Counted from the first letter of the stretch, positions 27,166 through 35,796 are shown. The stretch: DNA of 64,000 nucleotides from Zobellia alginiliquefaciens (GCF_029323795.1 NZ_CP119758.1:1426001-1490000), one strand, 5' to 3'. Notes: generated from the sequence alone by a model not told the origin. Numbers and translations: made by a program.

Positions 27166-29331
27166 TTAAAACCGAACCGTTGCCCCGAACAGGAAATTAA
27201 TTCCCGCTTGCGGATAATACCCAGCACCCTCAAAAGTTTGAACGGCACCTGAACTATCATCATCATAGGTATAGAAATAGCCGTTAGAAACTATATCCTC
27301 ATCAAAGATATTATTCACCAAAGCAGATAACGTAATACTCTTGATGCCCGATTTAAAACCAAACACGTACTGTATATTCAAATCTGTCTGTGAATATGCG
27401 TCCAAAATAGAATTATCCGAATCTATATTCCCCATATATTGCTCGCCAACGTATTTTGACAAAGCGGCTATCCGAAGATTCTCTATAGGCGAATAAGCGA
27501 TACTATTACCAATTACCACATTAGGCGAATACGCCATATTTGTATTCCCTAAATCAAGAAGTTCACCGTCGCGTTCAAAATAGAAATCTAAATTCTTATT
27601 AGTACTAACAGCAATATTAGGTTGTATTTGCCATTTGTTTCCTAAGAGAATATTGGCGTCCAACTCAATACCTGCCCGGTAACTGTCTCCAACATTTTCA
27701 CGTAATGGCGCCCCAACGTCATTTAATTGACCCGTTAGAACCAGCTGATCTTTATACCTCATGTAATAGGCGTTGGCATTCAACTGAAAAGCATTGGAGA
27801 CATAACGCCACCCCAACTCAAAGTCGTTTAGTTTCTCTGATTTTGGGTTACCGCTTTCGTAATCGTTTCTATTAGGCTCGCGATTGGCAACTGCATAGCT
27901 GAAATAGAAATTGTTGTTTCGGTTTAAATCAAACACCACTCCGGCTTTAGGATTGAAAAAGTGAAACGTATCATCTACCAGACCTGTTTCCTCGCCATTA
28001 GCCGTATACCCGACCCTTCTATATTGAAGATCTCCAAAAAGACTCCATTTTTCATTAAATCCGTAGTTCACTTTGGTATAAAAGTTGAAATCCGATTTAT
28101 TAGAATCATCTTCATAATAGCGGTCACGAATCTGATTATCATTTGAATAACGCGCCCAAATTACTTCTCCAAAATGATCGCCTTGGTAGGAATTCCACCC
28201 TCCGCCTAAAATAACATCCAAACGGTCTTTGGTATAATTAGCAGAAAAAACCGCGCCATAGAACTCATTATCTAGCCAACGACGACGAATTAAATCAGTT
28301 GTATTTATGGAATCTCCATCTACTATAATCGGCTCAAAACCATAGGTAGCAAATTTATCCTCTTGTTTGTACTGCTCAAAAAACCCGCTGCCTTTTGTAA
28401 AGTGAAATGCTATGTTGGTACTCCAATTATCCGAAATTTTTTGATTCCACAGAAGTTGCGCATGGTTCTGCTTATAATCATCTACCTCATTATCATAATA
28501 CCGCTCAACCCCATTCTCATCCTCATAAGCTCCAGCCGAATTATATGTGCGGTTCTCTTTTAAAGTTTGTGCATCTATTCCGTTCCACGATTGATAGGTA
28601 ACTTCATGTCCCCCAAAAAGCAATGCTTTTAGTTGTGTTTTAGCATCTGTGTAAGCCGCTTGAAGAAAATACGAGTCTAAATCCGAGGAAGCTCTGTCTA
28701 CATAACCATCCGAAGTTATTCTAGACAGCCGGCCTGAAATTTCAATATGGTCATTGAGCAATCCCGTACTAAACTTCACGTTATTTCTGAGGGTTTTAAA
28801 ACTACCTACCGAAGACGAAATTTGAGCATACGCTTCGTCCGAAACGGCATCCGTCAATAAATTTAGGCTAGCACCAAAAGCGCCCGAACCATTGGTTGAC
28901 GTACCTACACCACGTTGCAACTGCAAACTCTCCGTGGACGATGCAAAATCTGGCATGTTCACCCAGAACGTACCATGGGATTCAGAATCGTTATAAGGTA
29001 TGCCGTTTATAGTAACATTTACCCGTGTATTATCACTACCACGCACCCGAATACCCGTGTACCCAACACCCGCACCGGCATCTGAGGTAGTTACCACTCC
29101 TGGCAAGAAGTTCATAAGAATAGGAATATCCTGACCCAAGTTACGCGATGCGTATTCTTCTTTCTTAAGGTTGGAAAAGGTTACCGGAGTTGCTTTACTG
29201 ACTCGGATTGCAGAGACAAAAACCTCATCCAAGTCAATTTTCTTACCCTCAACCGAATCGATTTTTTTTTCTTGTGCGAAAAGTTGGGTGGTCATTGCTG
29301 AACAGACCAAAAGCATAACAAAGTACTTCAT
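27166..29331 (-). CDS. TonB-dependent receptor, probable thiamine transporter
   Basis: A 721-residue outer-membrane receptor. It has a signal peptide (1-19, ending LFAQ), a plug domain (about 45-165, with GYTGIRVRGSDNTRVNVTINGIPYND and GTSTNGSGAFGASLNLLTD) and a barrel ending in the aromatic INFLFGATVRF. There is no CarboxypepD-reg domain and no SusD partner. The leader carries a clear TPP riboswitch, and riboswitch-linked receptors of this type in Bacteroidota are predicted outer-membrane thiamine transporters. The specificity is therefore inferred from the riboswitch, not from the protein. Confidence 0.88.
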   Translation of the reverse strand: MKYFVMLLVCSAMTTQLFAQEKKIDSVEGKKIDLDEVFVSAIRVSKATPVTFSNLKKEEYASRNLGQDIPILMNFLPGVVTTSDAGAGVGYTGIRVRGSDNTRVNVTINGIPYNDSESHGTFWVNMPDFASSTESLQLQRGVGTSTNGSGAFGASLNLLTDAVSDEAYAQISSSVGSFKTLRNNVKFSTGLLNDHIEISGRLSRITSDGYVDRASSDLDSYFLQAAYTDAKTQLKALLFGGHEVTYQSWNGIDAQTLKENRTYNSAGAYEDENGVERYYDNEVDDYKQNHAQLLWNQKISDNWSTNIAFHFTKGSGFFEQYKQEDKFATYGFEPIIVDGDSINTTDLIRRRWLDNEFYGAVFSANYTKDRLDVILGGGWNSYQGDHFGEVIWARYSNDNQIRDRYYEDDSNKSDFNFYTKVNYGFNEKWSLFGDLQYRRVGYTANGEETGLVDDTFHFFNPKAGVVFDLNRNNNFYFSYAVANREPNRNDYESGNPKSEKLNDFELGWRYVSNAFQLNANAYYMRYKDQLVLTGQLNDVGAPLRENVGDSYRAGIELDANILLGNKWQIQPNIAVSTNKNLDFYFERDGELLDLGNTNMAYSPNVVIGNSIAYSPIENLRIAALSKYVGEQYMGNIDSDNSILDAYSQTDLNIQYVFGFKSGIKSITLSALVNNIFDEDIVSNGYFYTYDDDSSGAVQTFEGAGYYPQAGINFLFGATVRF

Positions 29332-29387
29332 TCGTATCTATTAACTACGAATAAAAGGGGCGTTATTCTTATTTTTAATTGGATTTC

Positions 29388-29436
29388 GTCCGATTACGGA
29401 CCTACATAAATATTCCAAGAAGTGAAAAATTCACTT
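29388..29436 (-). promoter_or_regulatory. Putative expression-platform hairpins of the TPP riboswitch
   Basis: On the minus strand, two small hairpins lie between the aptamer and the start codon: AAGTGAA-ttt-TTCACTT (29420-29436) and GTCCG-taat-CGGAC (29388-29401). Neither is followed by a long T-run, so they may regulate translation or stability rather than ending transcription. Confidence 0.35.
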
Positions 29437-29549
29437 TTCCCTTGACAGCATTACCCGTCCAGGTTCATTGGGTATAATCTCAGCTTATCTTACAACCATA
29501 AAGAGCATTTTACGCCTTTGCCATAGTAAGAATTAGCACCCCTTTGAGA
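29436..29549 (-). promoter_or_regulatory. TPP (thiamine pyrophosphate) riboswitch, THI element
   Basis: Read on the minus strand the leader contains, in order, AAAGGGGTGC, a long stem (CTTAC...GTAAG, the P3 extension), AGCTGAGATTATACCC, AATGAACCTG, GACGGGTAATGCTGTC and AAGGGAA. These are the diagnostic conserved blocks of the TPP aptamer (GGGGTGC, CTGAGA, ACCC...GAACCTG, GGTAATGC, AGGGA). It sits 105 bp before the TonB-receptor start and directly after a -7 promoter element. Confidence 0.94.
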
Positions 29550-29554
29550 TGCGG

Positions 29555-29562
29555 CAAATATA
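29555..29562 (-). promoter_or_regulatory. -7 promoter element (TATATTTG) of the riboswitch transcript
   Basis: The minus-strand octamer matches TAnnTTTG and lies a few bases before the first conserved block of the TPP aptamer, as expected for its promoter. Confidence 0.6.
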
Positions 29563-29713
29563 ACTTTGTCTTCTTACATATCATAACGATTTGACCAAAA
29601 CACACACTTATTGAGGTTTTATGTTTCATTTGAGGCAATAATTAACGCTTATTTATAAACCCTACGCCCTTTATATACGTATTTTTAGAAACACTTTTGT
29701 GCAATACACGAAT

Positions 29714-32194
29714 ATGGTAAACGCTTCTAAAAAATCTAAAAACAAGTTCACCTTAAAGATTGTTACCAGCTATTTAATTTTAGCCCTATTGGCAGCAGGT
29801 GTTGGCTATTTTGTTTACACGGAAATACAAACCTATATCTCTACAGAAACTGCAGATATCAATGACGAAAAATTACTTCGTACAAGCTCATTGATGACCA
29901 ATCTTTACGAAGCCGAAAGCTTATCTAAACTAGCTTTGCAAAGCAACATTAAAAGTAATTTTGATTCTTACGCCCTAAAAATTGATTCCATACAAGTGGA
30001 AATTGACACCCTAAAAAAGCTAATGTTGGGCGAGGAGCAAAAAAACTTACTGGACAGCCTGCAGGTATTATTGGGTGAAAAGGTCAATAACAACAACGAA
30101 TTACGCAAATTAAAAGTGAAAAGTAATTCCGCAAATTCACTAGATAAAGCCCTTAAGGAATTTGAAAAAATTGAAGAATCATTCGGCAAATTTTCCGCTG
30201 AAAACCTGTTTACGGATTTTGACCAATTATCACCAAAAGTCCAAAATTCGTTACGGGACTATGCCACTCTAATCAATAAAAATGCCCCAAATTCTGGTGA
30301 CAATACGCAAAATGCAGCTTACGTAGATTCCATTTTAAATGTTTCAAAAGCTATGCTAAGAAGGGCAAAACTGGCAGATACCAGATCGCAGCGCTCCTTG
30401 GCCCAAAAAGAAATTGAGGTAAACCGCAATGACCTTGAGCTGTCTCGTCAGCTACAAAATATAATTGCCGCTTTTGAAAAAGAAATTATCTCCAGTAGTT
30501 ATAACACCAGTATTGTTAAACGAGAAACCCTGAAAAGAACCACACGAATTGCCGGAATAGCAGCCCTTTTAGGCTTTATTATAGTTGGAATATTTTCGTT
30601 CTTGATTACAAGGGATTACTGGAAAGTACAAACCTACAGGGTACGATTGGAGAAAGAGAAAAAATTCTCAGAGTCGCTTTTAAAAAGTCGAGAACAGTTA
30701 ATATCAACTGTAAGCCATGACCTTCGTACGCCCTTAAATACCATTAGCGGTTATTCTGAACTGCTAGAAAGCACAGAACTATCCCGCAAACAAAATGGAT
30801 ATGTAAAGAAGGTAAAATCGGCTTCGGAGTATGTAGGTAATTTAGTAAACGACCTCTTGGACTTCTCCAAACTGGAAGCCGGAAAACTTAAAATTGAGAA
30901 CGTACCGTTTATTCCTGCTCATCTTATCCAAGAAACGGCTGAAAATTTACAAGCCTTACATGTTAACAAAGGATTGAAGTTGGTGCTAGAAATAGCACCG
31001 CAACTACAACAAACTGTATTGGGCGATCCTTTTAGAATTCGCCAAATACTGACCAACCTTATGGGCAACGCCTTTAAGTTTACGGAGGAAGGCGAGATTA
31101 GAATAACCGCCACTGCCCCAAAAGAGAAAGACAACGCTATTTCTGCTAAAATTCAGGTATCGGATACTGGAATTGGTATCGCCAAAGAAAAGCAGCATCT
31201 AATTTTTAAAGAGTTCACACAAGCGGATAATGATACGGACAAAAAATTTGGCGGGCACGGTTTAGGTCTTACCATTTCAAAAAAACTTGCGGAACTTCTT
31301 AAAGGAAGGCTCACCCTTGAAAGTAAATTAGGCTCCGGAAGCACCTTTACCTTACAACTACCGCTAGAGGTTACGGAGGCCATAGAAAAGCCTAGTAAAG
31401 AGATGCCTTATATGGCGCCAAAGCTACGTATGCTCATTATAGACGATGACACGGCTCTTTTACATATGCTACGTGAACTTGCGGAAAGTATGGGTATTAC
31501 AGCGCATACCTTTACTAATTTTCTCTCCATTGAAAAAGATTCACACTTGGCATATGACATAGTTCTCACAGATATTCAAATGCCACAAGTAACCGGTTTT
31601 GAGGTTCTCAAAAAATTACAATCCGGAGATTACAAACATTACAACACGCAGCCCATAGTAGCTATGACCGGAAGAAGGGATTTAGGGCCGGATGCTTATA
31701 TAGGTGTGGGGTTTTCACAAGTATTGCAAAAGCCTTTTTCTAAAGGTGAGCTAATCGCAACCTTAAAATTACTAGGCATAACCACACAAAAAGAACAACC
31801 CAAAGAAGAAAAAACGAAAATAGCGGAAGAAGAACCAAAATTGTACAATCTTAACATTATCCATTCCTTTTTGGGAACGAATGAAGATGCTATACAAGAT
31901 GTTTTGCGAACATTTTTAAGCGATACGGAAACCAATATGAAGCTTCTTGAAGAAACCGTCACAGCTAAGGATTACCCACAAGTAAACCAAGTTGCCCACC
32001 GCATGTTACCCATGTTTAGACAGCTTAAGGTCGAAAACTGTGTATCTATATTAGAAAAAATGGAGCTAGGCACGCCGGAGAATTTTGACCCGGATATGCT
32101 ACTCAATTCGCTAAAAGTCTTGAAACACCATGTTAAAGAACTAGTAACGGAATTGGAAGAGCGCTTGGCTATAAGTCCAGATTATAATGGTTGA
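29714..32194 (+). CDS. Hybrid sensor histidine kinase with receiver and HPt domains
   Basis: About 826 residues from ATG 29714; a GTG at 29699 would add five residues (residue numbers below count from it). Two transmembrane segments (about 20-40 and 285-303) enclose a large periplasmic helical sensor. A HisKA domain follows with STVSHDLRTPLNTISGYSELL (phosphoacceptor His340), then the ATPase domain (NLMGNAFKFTEEG, DTGIGIAKEKQ, FGGHGLGLTISKKLAEL), a receiver domain (LIIDDD at about 578, phosphorylated Asp625 in VLTDIQMP) and an HPt domain with VAHRML (His767). This is a complete phosphorelay. The convergent response-regulator gene shares 26 bp at its 3' end and is the obvious candidate target. 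Confidence 0.92.
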   Translation: MVNASKKSKNKFTLKIVTSYLILALLAAGVGYFVYTEIQTYISTETADINDEKLLRTSSLMTNLYEAESLSKLALQSNIKSNFDSYALKIDSIQVEIDTLKKLMLGEEQKNLLDSLQVLLGEKVNNNNELRKLKVKSNSANSLDKALKEFEKIEESFGKFSAENLFTDFDQLSPKVQNSLRDYATLINKNAPNSGDNTQNAAYVDSILNVSKAMLRRAKLADTRSQRSLAQKEIEVNRNDLELSRQLQNIIAAFEKEIISSSYNTSIVKRETLKRTTRIAGIAALLGFIIVGIFSFLITRDYWKVQTYRVRLEKEKKFSESLLKSREQLISTVSHDLRTPLNTISGYSELLESTELSRKQNGYVKKVKSASEYVGNLVNDLLDFSKLEAGKLKIENVPFIPAHLIQETAENLQALHVNKGLKLVLEIAPQLQQTVLGDPFRIRQILTNLMGNAFKFTEEGEIRITATAPKEKDNAISAKIQVSDTGIGIAKEKQHLIFKEFTQADNDTDKKFGGHGLGLTISKKLAELLKGRLTLESKLGSGSTFTLQLPLEVTEAIEKPSKEMPYMAPKLRMLIIDDDTALLHMLRELAESMGITAHTFTNFLSIEKDSHLAYDIVLTDIQMPQVTGFEVLKKLQSGDYKHYNTQPIVAMTGRRDLGPDAYIGVGFSQVLQKPFSKGELIATLKLLGITTQKEQPKEEKTKIAEEEPKLYNLNIIHSFLGTNEDAIQDVLRTFLSDTETNMKLLEETVTAKDYPQVNQVAHRMLPMFRQLKVENCVSILEKMELGTPENFDPDMLLNSLKVLKHHVKELVTELEERLAISPDYNG

Positions 32195-33551
32195 TTTTGT
32201 TATACAGTGTTTTTCTTGTCACCTGAAGTAATTTTGCCGCTTTGGATTTATTGAAATTAGTCTTCTTTAAGGCTTTAATAATTCGGTCTTTCTCAAATTC
32301 CGATTTGGAAAAGTTCTCAACCTTAGTCTCTTTTTCCTGTGGTTGAAGCACCTCTCTCGGCAAGGCATCCATTTGGACCTCATCTCCCATGGTGAGCAAA
32401 ACGGCACGTTTTACCACATTCTGTAGTTCCCGTAAATTACCCGGCCAATGGTACTGCTGAAAAGCTCCCCAAACCTCAGATGAAAATCCGTCTACATTTT
32501 TATCCAAACTTGCATTTGCCTTGTTCAAAAAGTTCTCTGCAAAAAGCATTAAATCTTCAAATCTATCTTCCAAAGATGGAATCTGAATAGAAAATTCGTT
32601 CAATCGATGAAAAAGGTCTTCCCTGAAAGTTCCTTTTTCCACGGCTTCGGTCAAATCTTCATTGGTAGCGGTAATGATGCGTAAATCAACATCAATCTCC
32701 TTAGTGCTACCCACACGTTTTACTTTTCGCTCTTGGAGGGCACGAAGTAACTGTATTTGGTTTTCATAAGAGAGATTACCTACTTCGTCCAAAAACAGAG
32801 TCCCCTTATTGGCGGCTTCAAAATTTCCGATTTTATCTTCTACGGCACCTGTAAAACTTCCTTTAATGTGACCGAAAAATTCACTAGTTGCCAGCTCTTT
32901 GGGAATTGCACCACAGTCTACCGCTATAAAATTGAAGTCTTTTCGTTTACTGTTGTTGTGAATAGCCCTAGCTGTCACTTCCTTACCCGTGCCACTTTCG
33001 CCGGTAATTAAAACGGACATATCCGTTGGCGCTACTAATTTTATATAATCCTCTAGTTTTTTGGATGCATCACTAACACCTTTGACTATAGTATTTGCGT
33101 CTGTTTTTGATGGGACCGACTTTGTGTTTTTTTTCTGTAGATTGTTATTGGAGACCTGTTCTGCAGCAGGTATTGCTTGAGATGTAGCAACTTCTACCTT
33201 TAAAGCATTATCCAAGATCATTACAATTTCATCTGGAGTAAAAGGCTTTGAAATATAGTCAAACGCCCCTTTTTTCATAGCGTTCACGGCTGTACCCACT
33301 TCGGCATAGCCCGTCATGACTATTACTTGTGTTTTGGGACTTACCTGTTTTATATCGGTCAACAATTGTATACCGTCATAATCGGGCAAGCGTAAGTCAG
33401 TCAAAATCAAATCGAATTTAGTTTTTCCGATTTTTTCTTTGGCATCTGGGGCAGCAAAGCTGGTCTCTACTTGGTAACCGTGTCTTGTCAAAAACTTTTG
33501 GAGCATCTGACAAAATGCGGCATCATCTTCAATGATTAAAAGGTTTGGCAT
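32169..33551 (-). CDS. Sigma-54-dependent NtrC-family response regulator
   Basis: A 460-residue activator with three domains: receiver (1-118, phosphorylated Asp52 in ILTDLRLPDYDG), AAA+ sigma-54 activator (about 152-395; Walker A GESGTGKE at 184-191, the sigma-54 contact loop GSFTGA at 231-236, Walker B TLFLDEVG at 251-258), and a Fis-type helix-turn-helix (NKSKAAKLLQVTRKTLYNKI near the end). The canonical loop is GAFTGA; Ser replaces Ala here, a tolerated variation. It overlaps the hybrid kinase gene by 26 bp and lies directly upstream of the PepSY-like gene cluster on the same strand. Confidence 0.94.
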   Translation of the reverse strand: MPNLLIIEDDAAFCQMLQKFLTRHGYQVETSFAAPDAKEKIGKTKFDLILTDLRLPDYDGIQLLTDIKQVSPKTQVIVMTGYAEVGTAVNAMKKGAFDYISKPFTPDEIVMILDNALKVEVATSQAIPAAEQVSNNNLQKKNTKSVPSKTDANTIVKGVSDASKKLEDYIKLVAPTDMSVLITGESGTGKEVTARAIHNNSKRKDFNFIAVDCGAIPKELATSEFFGHIKGSFTGAVEDKIGNFEAANKGTLFLDEVGNLSYENQIQLLRALQERKVKRVGSTKEIDVDLRIITATNEDLTEAVEKGTFREDLFHRLNEFSIQIPSLEDRFEDLMLFAENFLNKANASLDKNVDGFSSEVWGAFQQYHWPGNLRELQNVVKRAVLLTMGDEVQMDALPREVLQPQEKETKVENFSKSEFEKDRIIKALKKTNFNKSKAAKLLQVTRKTLYNKINHYNLDL

Positions 33552-33658
33552 AAAAGCAATCTAGTGTTCCGTATCTATGTACGTAAAAATAACACAAGAA
33601 AGCTCTTTCTCTTCTAAATTTATCATAAAAGATAATTTTAAAAAAGAGGTCAAACGCA

Positions 33659-33689
33659 AAAAAGGAACCGTTATAGAACGGTTCCTTTC
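33659..33689 (-). terminator. Terminator after the PepSY-like triplet
   Basis: On the minus strand AAAGGAACCGTT and AACGGTTCCTTT form a 12-bp stem with a short loop followed by TTTTTTG. It closes the three-gene array. Confidence 0.82.
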
Positions 33690-33730
33690 TCAAAATTGGT
33701 TCGGAATTTCTTCCGACAATTTAACACTTC

Positions 33731-34042
33731 TTATTGCTCAATAGCGTTACCTTCTTCATCAACGATAAGTGCTCCTGAAGTACCATCTTCTAAAGAAACT
33801 TCCAATTTGTACTGGTTAGCTTCGTTTTTATGGGCCTTATTGATCGTTGCGCCTGGGTAGTTAGTTTCTACCATTGTAGTTACCGCTTCCGGAACTTCTT
33901 CTACGGCTACTTCTGAAAAAGCATCCTGATCTTGAGCTACGGTTTCAGTTGCTGCATCAACAGCTTCTGTTGCTTGCTCTTCTTGAGCAAATGCAGTTAA
34001 ACTTCCTAATGCGAATACTGATGTTATGAATAATTTTTTCAT
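33731..34042 (-). CDS. Small secreted PepSY-like protein, tandem copy 1
   Basis: A 103-residue protein with a signal peptide (MKKLFITSVFALGSLTAFAQ), an acidic Gln/Glu/Ala-rich segment (21-50) and a C-terminal domain, EEVPEAVTTMVETNYPGATINKAH then NQYKLEVSLEDGTSGALIVDEEGN, which fits the PepSY-like family (PF11396: predicted periplasmic binding or inhibitor fold). It differs from the next two copies at only two or three positions (for example AVEEVPEAV and a final IEQ). It is the promoter-distal member of a probable three-gene operon ending at a terminator. Function unknown. Confidence 0.85.
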   Translation of the reverse strand: MKKLFITSVFALGSLTAFAQEEQATEAVDAATETVAQDQDAFSEVAVEEVPEAVTTMVETNYPGATINKAHKNEANQYKLEVSLEDGTSGALIVDEEGNAIEQ

Positions 34043-34112
34043 GATATTATATTTTATATATGTGAATGATTAATAATGTTCTTGTAATTTGGGGGAAATC
34101 CTAAGCGAATTC

Positions 34113-34424
34113 TTATTGCTCTATAGCGTTACCTTCTTCATCAACGATAAGTGCTCCTGAAGTACCATCTTCTAAAGAAACTTCCAATTTGTACTGGTTA
34201 GCTTCGTTTTTATGGGCCTTATTGATCGTTGCGCCTGGGTAGTTCGTTTCTACCATTGTAGTTACCGCTTCCGGAACTTCTTCTAAAGCTACTTCTGAAA
34301 AAGCATCTTGTTCTTGAGCTACGGTTTCAGTTGCCGCATCAACAGCTTCTGTTGCTTGCTCCTCTTGAGCAAATGCAGTTAAACTTCCTAATGCGAATAC
34401 TGATGTGATAAATAATTTTTTCAT
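34113..34424 (-). CDS. Small secreted PepSY-like protein, tandem copy 2
   Basis: A 103-residue near-identical copy of the proteins on either side; it reads EQDAFSEVALEEVPEAV and ends IEQ. The signal peptide and the 25-residue acidic linker are the same. The 70-74 bp spacers between the copies are also similar to each other (for example both contain ATTTTATATATGT-like text and AATTCTTA before the stop), which shows a tandem duplication of about 382-386 bp units. There is no promoter-like element in the spacer, so it is probably transcribed from the promoter before copy 3. Confidence 0.85.
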   Translation of the reverse strand: MKKLFITSVFALGSLTAFAQEEQATEAVDAATETVAQEQDAFSEVALEEVPEAVTTMVETNYPGATINKAHKNEANQYKLEVSLEDGTSGALIVDEEGNAIEQ

Positions 34425-34498
34425 AATGTTCTATTTTTATATATGTATATAATTAATGGTAATGTAATTGTGTTTTGAGAGAACTCTTAAGTGAATTC

Positions 34499-34810
34499 TT
34501 ATTGGGTGATAGCGTTACCTTCTTCATCAACAATAAGCGCTCCTGAAGTACCATCTTCTAAAGAAACTTCCAATTTGTACTGGTTAGCTTCGTTTTTATG
34601 AGCTTTGTTGATCGTTGCGCCTGGGTAGTTAGTTTCTACCATTGTAGTTACCGCTTCCGGAACCTCTTCTAAAGCTACTTCTGAAAAAGCATCCTGATCT
34701 TGAGCTACGGTTTCAGTTGCCGCATCAACAGCTTCTGTTGCTTGCTCCTCTTGAGCAAATGCAGTTAAACTTCCTAATGCGAATACTGATGTGATAAATA
34801 ATTTTTTCAT
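34499..34810 (-). CDS. Small secreted PepSY-like protein, tandem copy 3
   Basis: A 103-residue near-identical copy, differing mainly in DQDAFSEVALEEVPEAV and the last residues ITQ. It is the first gene of the triplet in the direction of transcription. Its leader holds the conserved promoter elements: a TTGGTATCAT element at 34864-34874 and paired GTGTG repeats at 34938-34953, arranged as in front of the two other paralogues. Confidence 0.85.
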   Translation of the reverse strand: MKKLFITSVFALGSLTAFAQEEQATEAVDAATETVAQDQDAFSEVALEEVPEAVTTMVETNYPGATINKAHKNEANQYKLEVSLEDGTSGALIVDEEGNAITQ

Positions 34811-34863
34811 GTTATAAAGGTTTTATGTTTACTACTAATTGATTTCCCTTTGTATATAGAAAA

Positions 34864-34874
34864 TATGATACCAA
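34864..34874 (-). promoter_or_regulatory. -24/-12-like promoter of the PepSY-like triplet
   Basis: The minus strand reads TTGGTATCATATTTTCTA. TTGG-N10-TC matches the TTGGCAxx-N4-TTGC layout of sigma-54 promoters in the GG doublet and spacing, but the -12 GC is TC. The start codon is about 60 bp downstream of it. Confidence 0.45.
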
Positions 34875-34912
34875 TATTCAACTCCCAAATCAATCAACTA
34901 TAAATCAACTAC

Positions 34913-34953
34913 TTACAAATAAACCTGATTTTAAAAAGTGTGTATTAGTGTGA
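34913..34953 (-). promoter_or_regulatory. Conserved upstream activator elements of the PepSY-like triplet
   Basis: On the plus strand TTACAAATAAA lies 41 bp from the -24-like GG, and GTGTGTA and GTGTGAA, ten bases apart, begin 66 bp from it. The same three elements at the same distances (41 and 66) occur before the gene at 35491-35796. They look like paired activator sites. Confidence 0.5.
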
Positions 34954-35084
34954 AATTCTATTTTATTTGGGTAATAATTTCACAGATATCACTTTACACA
35001 ATACAATTCTGAGTTTTAAAATCGGAACCCATCCTTACACTCTCTCATCTCCCTTATTATACAGATGAACTGTATTTCTACAAA

Positions 35085-35260
35085 TGAAAAAATCCGGTCG
35101 AATATATTCGCCGGAACGTGGTTCTTTTTTAATAAAGCTGAGTCATATTTTTTTTACTTCCAGAGGTTCAATCTATATTAACTAATAAGCCACCTCCCTT
35201 TGAAGAAATTTGAGCTATGAGGATGAATTGATTTTAAAAAGTAATATTATTTCATCACGC
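35085..35260 (-). ncRNA. Candidate small RNA between PepSY-like genes
   Basis: On the minus strand a TAAATTTG -7 element (35261-35268) lies about 150 bp before a hairpin of TCCGG-CGAATATATTCG-CCGGA with one bulge (35093-35115) followed by TTTTTTC, a typical intrinsic terminator. No reading frame of useful length lies between (the first ATG is followed by AAA-TAA). The gene before it on this strand, 35491-35796, already has its own terminator. The extents are predictions; no family was recognised and no -33 element is clear. Confidence 0.35.
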
Positions 35261-35421
35261 CAAATTTATTGTCCCATATTATGTTTGTTAGAATGCGACA
35301 CCCGTAAATCTTAAACATTCTATTCGCTTTAATACATTTCAAATCAGTTTATAGATTAAAAACAGCATACATTTCTTGCTATATGTTCTAAGTTAGTGAG
35401 AAACGTAACCTATATAAATAT

Positions 35422-35451
35422 AGAAAGGGGCTGCAGATGCAACCCCTTTCT
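35422..35451 (-). terminator. Terminator of the fourth PepSY-like gene
   Basis: AGAAAGGGG and CCCCTTTCT form a 9-bp stem, with TGCA/TGCA pairing inside the loop. It lies 40 bp after the gene's stop codon. Confidence 0.75.
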
Positions 35452-35490
35452 GACCAAACCAACTTGATACAAAACAAATAACTCAAGTTA

Positions 35491-35796
35491 TTACATTTCA
35501 ATCCAGTTACCATTTTCGTCTGCATATAAAGTACCAGCAGTACCATCTTCTAGAGATACTTCTAATTTATACTGATTTGCTTCATTTGCGTATGCTTTAT
35601 CTATTGATGCAGTAGGGTAGTTTTTAGAAACCGCTGCAGTTACCGCTTCTGGTAATTCACTAGCTGCTACCTCAGAAAAATTATCTTGTGTGGCTTCTGC
35701 CTCTGTTGCTGTTGCTTCAACTGCTGTTGCTTCTTCTTGAGCAAAAGCTGAAAGACTTCCTATTGCGAAAATTGCGGTGATAAATATTTTCTTCAT
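35491..35796 (-). CDS. Small secreted PepSY-like protein, paralogue 4
   Basis: A 101-residue paralogue of the triplet with a related signal peptide (MKKIFITAIFAIGSLSAFAQ), a shorter acidic linker rich in Ala, Glu and Thr, and a conserved domain SELPEAVTAAVSKNYPTASIDKAY, NQYKLEVSLEDGTAGTLYADENGNW. It is more diverged than copies 1-3, so its duplication is older. It has its own terminator and its own promoter with the shared elements. Confidence 0.83.
   Translation of the reverse strand: MKKIFITAIFAIGSLSAFAQEEATAVEATATEAEATQDNFSEVAASELPEAVTAAVSKNYPTASIDKAYANEANQYKLEVSLEDGTAGTLYADENGNWIEM

Larger units (their letters stand above)
34811..35490. other. 680-bp intergenic region
   Basis: There is no convincing protein gene. 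It contains the promoter region of the PepSY-like triplet, a possible small-RNA gene (35085-35260, minus strand) and the terminator of the next PepSY-like gene. Confidence 0.6.

Noticed and set aside
35084-35182. Short plus-strand frame (about 33 codons) in the 680-bp gap
   Set aside because: It has no homology or promoter and overlaps the candidate terminator hairpin on the other strand.
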